This document shows, in pieces, positions 26,701-36,300 of a stretch of 64,000 bases of DNA (position 1 is the first letter of the stretch; each line of letters starts with the position of its first letter). The stretch is taken from the NCBI RefSeq assembly GCF_000002235.5, contig NW_022145611.1:20644114-20708113 (forward strand). The letters are read 5' to 3'. The notes beneath the pieces were generated by a model. The model had not been told where the DNA came from. It worked only from the letters and a program-made list of their open reading frames with translations, and searched no databases. Origin of the DNA: Strongylocentrotus purpuratus. Lineage: Eukaryota; Echinodermata; Echinoidea; Camarodonta; Strongylocentrotidae. The translations under genes were made by a program, and so were the position numbers.

Positions 26701-29700
26701 AACCTTGGGAAAGACGCAATCCTTTTTTCGGTACATAAAGCTTTTAAGTAATAGACTTTGTTTCACCAAATAGTGATTTTTTTTTCTTGGGCACAATATT
26801 CAAGGTAATATTTATTCCCTTTCGGTAAGCGATTGTATATAGCGAGAGAGAGAGAGTTTTAAGCTTTAAATCAGCCAATGAGCAATACATTTAAACAGAT
26901 TTTGAGCGGAGTAATTATCTTTCGGTGGAGAACTTGCATAAGGAGCTATAAAACTTGATTTTAATTTTTAAATCAAACATTATGGGGAAGAGCAATAATC
27001 GGCTGAGCATTTGTCACTAGTTATTGCCAGAGGAGCATTCATGTCTTCAACGGGGCAATTTTGGATCAGAAATAGCAATTGTATTGTCGGCGGAGCATTT
27101 GTATTTTACGGGGCACTTTTTGGGCGGGGCAATTATCCGCGGAGCAAACGTCGGTAGAGCAACTTACGGCGGAGCAGCTGTCGGCGTAGCCATTGTCGGT
27201 GAAGCAAATGTCGGCGGAGCAAATGTCGGCGGAACGAATGTCGGCGGAGCAACTGTAGGCGTAGCGATTGTCGGCGAAGCCAATGTCGGCGTAGCCAATG
27301 TCGACGCAAATATCGGCGGAGCAAATGTCGGCGTAGCCATTGTCGGCAAAGCAAATGTTGGCGAAGCAAATGTCGGCGTAGCAAATGTCGGCGTAGCAAA
27401 TGTCGGCGGAGAATTTGACGTCGGAGCAAAATGTCGGGGAGCAATTGTCACTTTTTGCGGAGTAACTGTCGGCGGAGCATGTGTCGGCGTAGCAAATGTC
27501 GGCGTAGCAAATGTTGGCGGAGCAACTGTCGGCGTAGCGATTGTCAGCGAAGCCAATGTCGGCGTAGCCAATGTCGACGCAAATATCGGCGGAGCAAATG
27601 TCGGCGGAGCAACTGTCTGCGTAGCCATTGTCGGCGAAGCAAATGTCGGCGTAGCAAATGTCGGCGGAGCATCTGTCGGCGTAGCGATTGTTGGCGAAGC
27701 CAATGTCGGCGTAGCCAATGTCGACGCAAATATCGGCGGAGCAAATGTCGGCGGAGCAACTGTCGCGTAGCCATTGTCGGCGAAGCAAAATGTTGGCGTA
27801 GCAAATGCCGGCGGAGCCATTGTCTGCGGAGCATTTGACGTCGGAGCAATGTCGCGGAGCAATTGTCGCTTTTTGCTGAGTAACTCTCGTCGGAGCATGT
27901 GTCATGGATTCCTTTCATCAACTTCATTTGTCTACCCCCCCCCCCCCCCAAACGGATGAGAGCTTATTTGGGAATCCGAGATCCTATAGAGTTCGGTTCT
28001 ATTACACCTTATTATAAATCGAAAACTGACGGAAAAACTGATGTCCCGCGACTTCTCCTTATTCCGTCCTTCATAAATTATATCTACCATTTTTATGTTT
28101 TTTAATCTTTTCTATCATAATATCCCCCAATCTTTTGTCATCTTTACATTATCTTCTCCCAGCAGGATGAGAGCCGAGTATTATATTCGAAGTTCGTAGA
28201 GCGTTCGGCTCTATCGTACATGATTCGTAAAATGGCAGAAGGATAGACGTTCCACCATCGTTACTTCGTTTATTCCCTCTTGTTTTTCCCCCATTTTATG
28301 TTTTATAATCTCCTTTCCCTATCCTCCCATCTTCCATCATCTTTATTTCATCCTCTGCCAGCAGGATGAGAGCCTTTAAATATGAATTGGAGATCGTAGA
28401 GCGTTCGGCACTATATCGTACATGAGTCGTAACGTGACTGAAGAATAGATGTACCACGATCATTTACTTGTTTATTCTATCTTTTTTAAATTCTCTGTTT
28501 ATGTTTTATATACTTCTTTAACTACCCCCATCTTTTTATCAACTTATTTGACTTATCTCCCATCAGGACGAGAGCAGAGTGTTAGAGTCAGAGATCGTAG
28601 AGCGTTCGGCTCTATCGTACACGATTCGTAACCTGACGGAGGGACAGACGTACCACATTCAGCTCCTCGGTTTATGGGACAACGACACCGTCACTCGAGA
28701 AGTACGATCCAAGACCGTACCTATTACCACCCAAAAACTATTTGATCGTAAGTCCATTCGATACTTTTTATTTGTAGTAGTACTAGTAGTGAGAGAGAAA
28801 TGTATAGGGGTATCGCTAGACAATTTAGAATAAAGGTGTTGGAGCGAATAAGCCGACAAGGGTTGGTTCGAAATCTTCCAAAAAAGAAAGGACAAAAAGA
28901 CGATTTTCAAATTTGCAGACTAGAAAAAGAGGCTTGTCAGATTTCCAAATTTACCGACAACAGGTCGGATTTCATAGATGTTTACATCTTTCTCCCAACA
29001 AGCCAACAAGCGAAAATAGGTCATCAATTTTCTTCTCTCTATTTTGACCATGGTCTGCATAAAATTTCGAAGTTGCCGATATCTGTAATTCCATGGAGGG
29101 ACACATCTTGAAATACCGTTCTTGTGTTTCTTTGGTTAAATGCAAAACTTATAAGAAACTAAAAATACTGTTATTTATTAAGATGATTCAAGTTCGCAGT
29201 CTCAAGTAAAATATATATTTTCTTCTGGAACACGCGAAGCGAAACTCGACGGAAGTAAGTTGCATACAGGCAACAGTGTCTGGTTATAAAGTCGTCAAGT
29301 CTTGTTTAGTAAAATATACGTTTCATTTGTCCTTCCCTTTCATAATTATCTTCCTACAGTTCAGCGCAAAAGAGGCCTTTCGTCACCCATGTCGGCGATT
29401 GTCGGTACGATCATCGCCCTGTGTGTCTTCCTCGTGGTCGTCATCGCTTTTATCTACGTGAGAATTAAGAAGAGGCATTCAGAGAGGTACGACGTCTACG
29501 GGAGGAACGCAACGGTCAACTTCAGACCATCGAACTACGAACACGTCTACGAAGGAACGCATGAAAACGATGTAAGTCGTGATGTCTTTACAACGGAAGC
29601 TTAAAACTGCCAATGAGAGATCGAGATAAAATAGGATAAGAAGACAAGAACACATTGTAAAAGATGTCCTAAAGAAGGCGACTTGCCTAGTTCCTCCAAC

Positions 29701-30342
29701 TCGTCTTCTGGGCTTTTGTCTTATTATTCGTGATGCATTCACTGTCGTTTCTTACGTTATTGGGTGAAAATATAATTCATCCATTGAGATAGTTAATTTT
29801 GTAAACTGTGTAGAGAGTTAGAGATATGCCATTTTCGTCCATAGTAATTTTGGGTATCAAACATAGCAGCGATCGCTCATATTTAGATATGGACTGAAGT
29901 CTTTTGTGTCATAATTTATTATTATAAATGTATGGGTATTTTCTGTGTTGAATAAAGGTTCGATCGTAACATATTGACATGTTATGAAAAATGGATGCCA
30001 CTTAGCTGAGTTCAAGTTAAAGAATATTCATCATGACTATGTTCTGACGATTTCGTAGATTTAATGGACGAATGTCACTTGCCAGTCGAAATCACACATC
30101 TTTTTTTCTGTTCAATAGTATGTAATGAATAACAATACAAAAGTAGTTCTCACCAACAGGAGAAAATTCGGGGATCCGTGCCTTGAGGTTGATTTATCTT
30201 ACTCAAATTTTCTATGTCTTTTTTTTTCTTCTCCTTTTTGTCTACACATATTCAGGAACAGCCTAACGAAAGACGGTTTAGTGACGCTGGTCTGCTGGAA
30301 AGCGGAAGAAGAGATAGCGAGGCTGAACTCTTGGACATTTGA
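12821..30342 (+). CDS. FN3/VWC single-pass cell-surface protein (3' part)
   Basis: Sixteen exons join with GT-AG borders and no frame break into 991 residues plus a stop. They are 12821-12981, 14607-14751, 17815-18057, 18695-18910, 19507-19716, 20133-20369, 21000-21175, 21617-21806, 22308-22517, 23895-24104, 24541-24754, 25268-25416, 25859-25995, 28567-28747, 29360-29571 and 30256-30342. Domain order is FN3, VWC x4, FN3, VWC x2, FN3, FN3, membrane helix, tail. The first exon begins mid-codon, so 5' exons and the signal peptide are missing. The architecture resembles invertebrate proteins named 'putative epidermal cell surface receptor', but that name is from memory and implies no tested function. 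By family logic it is an extracellular adhesion or ligand-binding protein; VWC modules often bind BMP-type ligands. The membrane topology is inferred from the single hydrophobic helix. I see no promoter. Confidence 0.85.
15005..15095 (+). repeat. Degenerate tRNA-like SINE head
   Basis: The segment 'tctcgtggttgagtgaatt' followed by 'tgtccgaattcctg' has weak A- and B-box resemblance at tRNA spacing, inside intron 2 of the surface-protein gene. It is heavily diverged and could be chance. Confidence 0.25.
17815..18057 (+). CDS. VWC module 1 exon
   Basis: One exon in phase 1-1 encodes residues 103-182 of the joined product. It has ten cysteines in VWC order, including C.S.CDC near the start and the diagnostic CC pair followed by a final C (ECCTMIKC). 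A short linker (EEGSNDSIQP) follows. Acceptor 'tttacag' and donor 'gtatag' are clear. Confidence 0.85.
18250..18350 (+). repeat. tRNA-like SINE head in intron 3
   Basis: A stretch with an A-box-like 'gtggtgcaatcggg' and a B-box 'agattcgagtccc' spaced as in a tRNA. Ends do not form an acceptor stem. Probably a diverged SINE inserted in the intron of the surface-protein gene. Confidence 0.4.
18695..18910 (+). CDS. VWC module 2 exon
   Basis: Phase 1-1 exon encoding one VWC module: CNDGGVLRVHGETYY at the start, CDEVCFC, and the terminal ECCPHWSC. The CC-x-x-W-x-C ending is the classic VWC signature. The donor 'gtaagt' is optimal. Confidence 0.88.
19177..19469 (-). pseudogene. Minus-strand coding-like segment in intron 4
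   Basis: On the minus strand an acceptor-like 'cttttttaattcag' precedes about 97 open codons that end at a TAA. The translation contains IIQLIICIDITNVHGPVLNK, then VLSVFRRARNKFPDLLF and GLLAEDLKEIDNVELIKH. It looks like a terminal coding exon in composition, but I do not recognise the family and see no partner exons. It lies antisense within the surface-protein gene. It could be a captured gene fragment, a retroelement piece or chance. Confidence 0.3.
19507..19716 (+). CDS. VWC module 3 exon
   Basis: Phase 1-1 exon: CELNGNTYEDGEYFDVDC, CQC, then ECCLQWEC. The spacing matches module 2. The preceding intron carries a minus-strand coding-like segment, described separately. Confidence 0.88.
20133..20369 (+). 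CDS. VWC module 4 exon
   Basis: Phase 1-1 exon with CMYRGASGNISMADGDWID at the start, NRCLC, and DCCRVIAC at the end. A proline-rich insert (EPSPPSPTPLCP) makes it slightly longer than modules 2 and 3. The last VWC cysteine pair is intact. Confidence 0.85.
21000..21806 (+). CDS. FN3 domain 2, two exons
   Basis: Exon 21000-21175 (phase 1 to 0) carries the A-C strands. The usual tryptophan position reads AVTVGF, so the core residue is replaced. Exon 21617-21806 (phase 0 to 1) carries 'LMQETTYYLKIRVS', the typical FN3 F-strand. An N-glycosylation sequon (NRSENVT) lies at the exon junction side. Confidence 0.82.
22041..22190 (+). repeat. Near-perfect 75-bp tandem duplication
   Basis: Two identical or nearly identical copies start with 'ttttagtccctgacacttgc' and end with 'gccaaattgcaaga'. 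The 75-bp length keeps frame. Each copy begins with a plausible acceptor ('tttttag'-type). The phase-1 reading PDTCNSNDVMYNIRWRAK resembles the start of a VWC exon, but no cysteine-rich continuation follows. Confidence 0.85.
22308..22517 (+). CDS. VWC module 5 exon
   Basis: Phase 1-1 exon: CTYKDAVYKHGERFNDGC, CEC, CPKTE and the ending ECCPEWRC. Immediately upstream in the intron lies an in-frame duplicated 75-bp segment that resembles a VWC exon start (see findings). Confidence 0.88.
22687..23660 (+). mobile_element. Non-autonomous hairpin-ended transposon with internal 151-bp array, copy 1
   Basis: The left end is a short hairpin (atgcctccg / cggaggcat). A (GTCC)n run follows at 22,730-22,783, then six tandem units of about 151 bp (starting near 22787, 22938, 23089, 23240, 23383 and 23520). 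The right end is 'acggaggcat', a perfect 20-bp palindrome 'ttcgactgcgcgcagtcgaa', then 'gttccatCTAG' followed by T. A second copy lies inverted at 49.9-50.9 kb. The 3' palindrome plus CTAG-T is Helitron-like. The lack of a 5' TC and the tandem-repeat core fit non-autonomous Helentron (HINE) or bivalve 'pearl'-type elements. It encodes no protein; its open frames are repeats of the same 151-bp unit. Confidence 0.75.
22730..22783 (+). repeat. (GTCC)n/(GTAC) microsatellite in transposon copy 1
   Basis: A run of gtcc tetramers interspersed with gtac. The inverted transposon copy has its own counterpart at about 50,790-50,845, so the run is part of the element and varies in length between copies. 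Confidence 0.85.
23895..24104 (+). CDS. VWC module 6 exon
   Basis: Phase 1-1 exon: CSHSNKIYQNGMEWREGC, CRC, CRNVC and the ending TCCLEWVC. The intron before it contains a whole non-autonomous transposon (22.69-23.66 kb). Confidence 0.88.
24541..25416 (+). CDS. FN3 domain 3, two exons
   Basis: Exon 24541-24754 (phase 1 to 2) includes a serine/proline-rich lead and 'SARSATIRWPAL' with the FN3 tryptophan. Exon 25268-25416 (phase 2 to 1) has 'LDLRPARSYVVQLVV'. This is the only FN3 pair in the gene split in phase 2 rather than phase 0. The intron between them holds a poly-G run of about 20 near 24,960. Confidence 0.82.
25859..28747 (+). CDS. FN3 domain 4, two exons around a repeat-filled intron
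   Basis: Exon 25859-25995 (phase 1 to 0) reads VTTTTASIRWSALP with the FN3 tryptophan. Exon 28567-28747 (phase 0 to 1) reads 'IRNLTEGQTYHIQLLG'. The 2.57-kb intron between them contains an inverted 15-bp satellite and three decayed tandem copies of the second exon. Splicing to the copy at 28,567 keeps the frame. The other copies carry stops or frameshifts. Confidence 0.85.
26455..26580 (-). repeat. Inverted arm of 15-bp satellite
   Basis: Read on the minus strand this segment carries the same words as the main array further right ('gtcggcgaagca', 'acggggcaattttt', 'ggagcaattgtcggc'). It therefore forms an inverted arm about 0.45 kb away from the main satellite. Confidence 0.65.
26985..27900 (+). 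repeat. 15-bp satellite, main arm of a foldback element
   Basis: About 900 bp of tandem 15-bp units of the form 'gtcggcgkagcaaat', with higher-order blocks repeated (for example the block around 27,240-27,340 recurs near 27,515-27,615 and 27,665-27,765). Because the unit is a multiple of three and lacks stops, frames on both strands stay open for 250-280 codons. These are not genes. With the inverted arm at 26.46-26.58 kb the array can fold back. The 15-bp period and inverted arms match what I recall of sea urchin TU foldback transposons, whose outer inverted-repeat domains consist of 15-bp tandem repeats. Confidence 0.75.
27950..28480 (+). pseudogene. Three decayed tandem copies of the FN3-4 second exon
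   Basis: Copies at about 27951-28045, 28163-28260 and 28366-28470 match the start of the true exon at 28,567 ('gatgagagc', then 'agatc.tagagcgttcggctc', then 'tatcgtac'). Two are preceded by an intact-looking 'cagcag' acceptor. The repeat unit is about 203 bp and includes the intron end. Copies contain stops or indels, so only the last copy is usable. Confidence 0.8.
29360..29571 (+). CDS. Transmembrane and juxtamembrane exon
   Basis: After a short basic lead (QRKRG) comes a hydrophobic helix of about 23 residues (SAIVGTIIALCVFLVVV and onward to IAFIYV). A positive stop-transfer cluster (RIKKRH) follows, then a tyrosine-containing cytoplasmic stretch (RYDVYG, NYEHVYEG). The charge bias predicts the N-terminus outside. 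The exon ends in phase 0 at 'gtaagt'. Confidence 0.88.
30256..30342 (+). CDS. Terminal exon of the surface protein
   Basis: Twenty-eight codons and a TGA follow the acceptor 'ttcag'. The product is acidic and serine-containing (RRFSDAGLLESGRRDSEAEL) and ends in LLDI. The last three residues (hydrophobic, any, hydrophobic) would fit a class II PDZ ligand; that is inference only. Frame agrees with the membrane exon. Confidence 0.8.
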   Translation, partial: EQPNERRFSDAGLLESGRRDSEAELLDI

Positions 30343-30825
30343 ATGAAGCAATGTTTGATGCGAATTAATTGCAGCAGCAGATAATGGCGTTGCCAAATGC
30401 CAAAACAGAAGGCCATAAATAGAGATTTCCATTTTCTAAAGGTTTCAATATTTGACACCAAGTTTCCGATTCGTCAAAGACGAACATTACTGATATTTAT
30501 TTATTTAAATCCAACCCGACGTATCTTCAGAAGATTTTTGCGGTTTGATTTGTTATATTTATGAAGGCTACCGGTAAACTAAAATGACAGTAATGTCGAC
30601 GAGTGAGGCATGCAGCAGAACATCAGTTTGATAGAGTAATAAATGAAATAGATCCGAGTCTCATGTATAAGTTTGTGTAAGTGCAACTCTAACGCATTTT
30701 TATAGCACTCAAAATGAACTGATCAGAGGTTTTCAGGCAAAGAGGTTTTGATTCAGTTTCATTGTTGATCATGTGGAAATTCAGCTGAACAAAGCACAGA
30801 GGGTTCTTTTTTTCTTTATGTGTGT

Positions 30826-30834
30826 GCTCTCTCC

Positions 30835-30888
<54 letters not shown>

Positions 30889-30905
30889 CTCTCTCTCTAT
30901 CTATC
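30826..30905 (+). repeat. (CT)n microsatellite
   Basis: About 80 bases of CT repeats interrupted by TTT, ending in CTAT repeats. Confidence 0.9.
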
Positions 30906-32694
30906 TATATCAACGTCTACTCCTTCAGGAAACTTTTTTAGATTAATAATCCATGTGGAATCTCAAATTCTGCTTTTATATCATTTATCTAAATAATTGT
31001 TTCTCCGGATGATGATTTGATGATAGATTTGTATGGAGAAATTCTGTATTGGCCTACCATGTGATATTTTAGTACTAATCGCTTTAAATCATTTTTTAAT
31101 ATCGAATTAAAGAAATGTAATATTTTGTTTATTTGTGATGTTCATGCAAATCATTTTAATCAATACCAATTTGATAAACGAAAACATCTCGTATAGCTGG
31201 TAGTTTTACTGTTATTTTTTAGAACTTTTCTTGCCCATTATTGATGCATTTTATTACCCGCAAGAAGGCTCTATTTATCATATCCCGGAGTTTGATAATC
31301 ATGAGGAATATTGAAATATTTGTTCTCCTCTGAAAAAATATATTTAGCCGGTCTAAATTATTGTAAACCTTTTGCTATATAGTAATGTGATATACACACC
31401 TTAAGGACTGTGATTCGAATTTTCTAGTGACGTAAATATTTTGAAAGAAAGCATATTTACATTTTTGTTTGTTAGTGTTTTCATAGATAATTATGACTTG
31501 TGTTCGAATTATCCGAAGTTATTTGCATTAGATTGCACTAACCTTGCCTTTTTTTGTCTGTGAAAGTTTTGAAGTTCTTGATTTATTATGTTTGATAAAA
31601 CTAGTGGTTACAGGTCTTTTCGTTTACCGACTATTAAAAATAATGTTTTGTTTAGATAATGTGTATTCAAAGAAATTTAATTGATTTTTAGAGCAATTAT
31701 ATTTCAACGTATGAGGCTAATGATTAATGGGCAATCCAACATGGGGGAAAATTGTACACTCTTTTAATCTGTACATGAATTTCAACACTCTCTTCGACGC
31801 AAAGAGCTGAAACAAAATGTTTAATATATTAAATTTGAAATAGCAATTAAGAACATTTGAACATTTAATCCATACTAAAAATAATAATAAATACAATTCA
31901 TGTCATTTTGTTATCGCCAATTTCCATTGGGTTGCCCTGATATGAAGAAATTAATACAAACGGAGACTTTATTTATTACTGCTTATAGTACTTTCATTGT
32001 GATAGATTATCGGTACTTTGACTTAAAGTCATTTAAGGAAGAAACTTGCCTGGAGACATGTTGGGAGTTGACTAACTCTAAATTTTGATTGAAGATTGTC
32101 TATTTATATGTTTTGTGACCAACAATCCTTTTGTATAATGTATTACTTCTCAAATTAGTGTTCTTATATAATTTAAAATTATTTAATGTTTCAATAGATA
32201 CGATACAGTTCATGCGACACATACTTCGAAAAGCATGTTTTATAACTTAAAGAGAAATGCAATATAGGAAATAGCTAAGACATAAAAACAATTGTTAGGT
32301 ATTTCGGGAGATAATTATGATGATAAATGTGCTCAAATTCAAACTTGTAATACATGTTGCATTGTGTTAATTGTTTCGCATTGTTTGTAAATTCTTCCTC
32401 ATAATATCATAAATTTGATAGATTATGATCTGTTAATGAGTAATTTGTTTAATTGTTGTTTCATTTTCGGACAATCCTGTGTGTTTTCTTGTGTGCTGTG
32501 TCTCAAAAGTTGCAGATTTATGATATTGATGATGACAATGACGATTATGAATGATTATGATGATTGTTTTTTTTTTTTCACACTAAACCTACCGACGAAT
32601 CCCCAATATTCATTTAAACTAAGTGCCCCTCCCCCAGCAAAAGCCTTTTAAAAGAAGGGGGAAATACTGTAATACTAATAGTAGTGATGGTGGT

Positions 32695-32941
32695 CAGGGG
32701 CAGATCCAGGTTTTTTTTTCAAGGGGGGGGGGGGGGTGAAATATACGAAATTGCGAGCGCGAAATCTTTAAGGCCCACTTAAGACCGTAAGATGCCGGTC
32801 TAAGGTACATGATGAGGCATTTCTGAACGCGTAGACTGAACATTTAAGGAATTTTCTTCTCAGCTTTTTGAGGTTCTCCCTCTAGCTCTAAATTTTGTAT
32901 ATCCTGTTTTTTTCGGGGAAAAAACCCTGGATCTGCCCCTG
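32695..32941. mobile_element. hAT-like MITE with poly-G, 247 bp
   Basis: Perfect 16-bp terminal inverted repeats 'caggggcagatccagg' and 'cctggatctgcccctg' bound a 247-bp non-coding element with a poly-G run just inside the left end. The CAGGGG start is typical of hAT elements. The flanks ATGGTGGT and ATGATGAT match at 6 of 8 bases, which could be an eroded 8-bp target duplication, but the right flank is itself an ATG repeat. Confidence 0.7.
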
Positions 32942-32953
32942 ATGATGATGATG

Positions 32954-33016
<63 letters not shown>
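32941..33016 (+). repeat. (ATG)n-(AAT)n microsatellite
   Basis: Starts as gat/atg triplets directly at the MITE end and continues as about 20 uninterrupted AAT triplets. Confidence 0.95.
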
Positions 33017-33339
33017 GGGCCGAATAACAATGATAACAATAATGATTGGAAAGAAAATGATAGAGGGGGGGGGGGGGGGCGGGCCGGGGAGATTGGAGAG
33101 ACAGAGACGGATAACAAAAAGTTAATCTGTAGATGTATGACAATGATAAACTACAATGAGACATGGGAATTCTGTGTTTTTATGACTAGGCACTTTGACT
33201 GATAGTATGAGATAAGTATTGAACTTCTGAAAGGTTCATCAATAAAGTCTCCATTTATTTGTGAACACCCTTTTCGCTTTTCTTCATTATATTGTTCTGA
33301 ACCATAGATGGCGTAAAACAACTTTGTTAAAATAATCAA

Positions 33340-33358
33340 ATCAAACATGGCGGCGCCC
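33340..33358 (+). promoter_or_regulatory. YY1-like motif overlapping the GEMIN6 start
   Basis: The sequence 'aacatggcggcg' at the start codon fits the YY1 core (CATGGCGGC), which often overlaps the first codons of TATA-less housekeeping genes. No TATA box is evident upstream. Site function is inferred. Confidence 0.3.
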
Positions 33359-36300
33359 ATGGAGGAAAATGTGAGCGTGATAACAGGTGATGAATTCAGA
33401 CAGATGGACCCAATTCATTTCAAAAGTATTATCTACAAACGTGTTAGAATATGTGCGGTCACGGAATATCAATATGAGGGATGGATTTATACTATAGATC
33501 CAGTTTCACAAAGGTAAGCATTGATCTTGATTAAGCAGTACTAGTACACACGTGAAACCCAATGTTGATAACAGTCCCATATACCGAAATATGAGTTGGA
33601 TTGGAATAGGCCAGTTTCGTAATGTATTCAGAGACCTTTAAATCGCATTACGTAATCGGAGGGTCGGACAAGCAGAACTCGCGGTGCGTAGCAGACTACA
33701 CTTTGCATGCATACCATACATGACTGTGTTCGCTATAGGTGTGATTGTATCGTTTGTTTTCGCTATTTTGAGAGAGAGAGAGAAGAAAAAGGAGGCAGTT
33801 TCAAACTTGAATACTAAATATCTTTGAGATGTGATTTTGTTCTTCATACATTTGATCTTTAAAATCGCTGAGTCTTAGGCAAGAATAATAGAAAAGCATT
33901 GCTGGTACAGAACTAGCGATTCACATCTTGCAGCTAAACCTGTTCGGCCAAGTCCCCGGTACAGGCAGCGCACGATACCCCCTCAAAAAGAAGAAAAACG
34001 AGGTCGATGATACAAGCGACATTGGCTTGAAAGCCAGTGATGAAACAGAAAGCGAAGCACCAAAATATAAGTTAGCTAGCCGATATCGGTAATTTCCATT
34101 CAATTTTGCATTTACCTTAGCTTGAATCTGAGTACAAATTTGGACGTAGAAATGAAAGAAGTGATGAACTATTTTCCACTCGGCGTTCGCACACACAGTC
34201 ACCTCTGCTTGCAGAAGCGTGCGCGCGTACCACGTGTTCGTGTTCGTGTAGGCGCGATTCACATTTTCAAAATGAAATGCAATTTTACGGATTAAAAAAT
34301 GTTTGTGAAACGCCTCGATTCGGACTATTTCAAGGCGGACAAGAAACGGCTAACGAGAAGCAAGCACTGACCGCAGAATCAATATTATTAACAAAAGCAA
34401 CGAGAAATAATGACAATAAAGGTAATAATTATTAAAATAATATTTATAAAATAATATCGTCCGATGACAGAGAGCTAGAATAAGAATGATGAATAATGAT
34501 AAACAAATAATTTTGAACGGAAAAAATGAAGAAAAACAATGAACAAGGAAAAAGAACGATAGAGCAATGGAAAAAGGGAATAATAAAAGTAATAATAAAA
34601 AAACCTTATGATGGCAAGGAAGAAGAATCAGGATGATGAATAATTTTATTGTTTAGAATAAGATTAGGAATTAAGTTTGATTTTCATAAAATAAAAGTTA
34701 ATAGTATTTAACTGCAATTATACCGGACCTTCAAGAAGAAATTATTGTTATTTAAAAAAAAAAACATTTAAAAATAAAATTGTTATTATATTTATTAGAT
34801 CTAGTCTAGACTTCTACTTTTTATTTGTTTATTATTTATATATTTTTTCTTTTTGTTCAAGTTGGTATGTTCTGTCTTTTTGCGTCGGTTTGACCTGTAT
34901 AATCTAGTCACAAGTCGCTATCATGAGCTGCCGAGAGCTAACTAGAGGGGGGATTGTACTCGAGCTTCTCCAGGCCACATAATCTATTATCTATGGCCAT
35001 CGGGAAATATCAATCGAAAGTCTTCAAAACTCTTAAAAGCCTTCAGTTTTCGACGATCATAAATGCATGGTCCGCCATATTCTCTACTAGATAATTGAAT
35101 ACGTCATAGGTCCAAAGTCAGGAATATCGTCAAACTTAAGGGAGGTATGTAACTAGTTCACTTAACGAAAATCCTGCCCGTTGTAATTTCCCCATACAGT
35201 CATGTCTACCGAGCGACACGGACCCCGTAGGTCAGGGGCTACGGGCAGGCTAGTCCGCTACTGCGGACGCTAATTTAACGAGTCTTTTCTCGGGTGTATA
35301 CCTTAGTCGAAACTCCTCTTTTTCTTAGAAAATATTGCAGCTGCCTGAAACTCAGCTTGATGAATGGCAAGTCGGAAGATATTTCCGGCCAAAACAGAAA
35401 TTCATATATATACACGCAGTTTTGATAGAAAGATATGAATGCAATTTAACGGCAAGAACCGACATTCTAATACACAATGCACAGATTCAAAATGGCGATT
35501 TGACAAAGCTTGTCGGGCTTGGTTACAGTAACCGCGCATTACGTAACCGCCGAAACTGGCCTATTGAAATTAGATCTGGATCTGGATGTGTACGATGCAG
35601 GGCCCTTCTGGGCATAAACGCATCGGTTGAGAGAGAGGGCGCGGGGGTACTTAGAAGGCTCTGTCAATGGCCTTCCTGAATGTGCTGGTTGATGTGGAGT
35701 TTATGGTGTTTTCATCCAAATGGTTCCATTCAATGATGGGAGATGGGAAAAAGGATTTGTCAGTTCTGTCACTTTTGTGCATTGTCAATACGCATTAGCA
35801 TTGACTCTCTATGCTTTGCTGGAGTGACTTTTGTGTCGACTTTCATGATAGGTTAGTCATTTGCCAGAGAGTTCAGTTGATGTATGAAATTGTATGTAAA
35901 AAATCGTGGAGCAACTTTACTTAAGTATTCCCCACCACCAAAATTGACCAGACGTTCATAGGGTACATCGTATCTAAAGTCGTAAAGAGTAAAGTTAAGC
36001 CAAAAATGTAATTCAATGCCTACGGAGAGGCATGTAAACAAACCCTAAAATGTGTCCGAAATCACACCTTCCTGCACCCGACGAATATTGGACAGTGGCC
36101 TCAATGAAATTTATGCCACTTATACTCCTAATTGCCTACAAACATTAAAAATTGAAGGTAAAAATAACAAAATATTGGTGAATATCTTACCAGAGCGATA
36201 CAGCTCAGCTCCCTCTTCACGTGTAGCGTGTGACTTTACAATCTCGGTACAATGGTGTTGACCTCTGACTGGAACTTCCATAAATACGCTGCTACCGTAT

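Larger units (their letters stand above)
30343..33346. other. Intergenic region before GEMIN6
   Basis: AT-rich DNA. The first part is probably the 3' UTR of the surface-protein gene; an AATAAA lies at about 30,638. It also holds a long (CT)n tract, a CAGGGG-ended MITE and an (ATG/AAT)n microsatellite, each listed separately. I see no coding exon. Confidence 0.6.

Noticed and set aside
27066..27905. A 279-codon minus-strand frame resembling a pentapeptide-repeat protein (A-D-x-x-x)
   Set aside because: It is the translation of a 15-bp DNA satellite. Other frames on both strands are equally open, there is no start context, and an inverted DNA arm exists.
32844..33164. Poly-leucine/isoleucine open frames
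   Set aside because: Encoded by the (AAT)n microsatellite.
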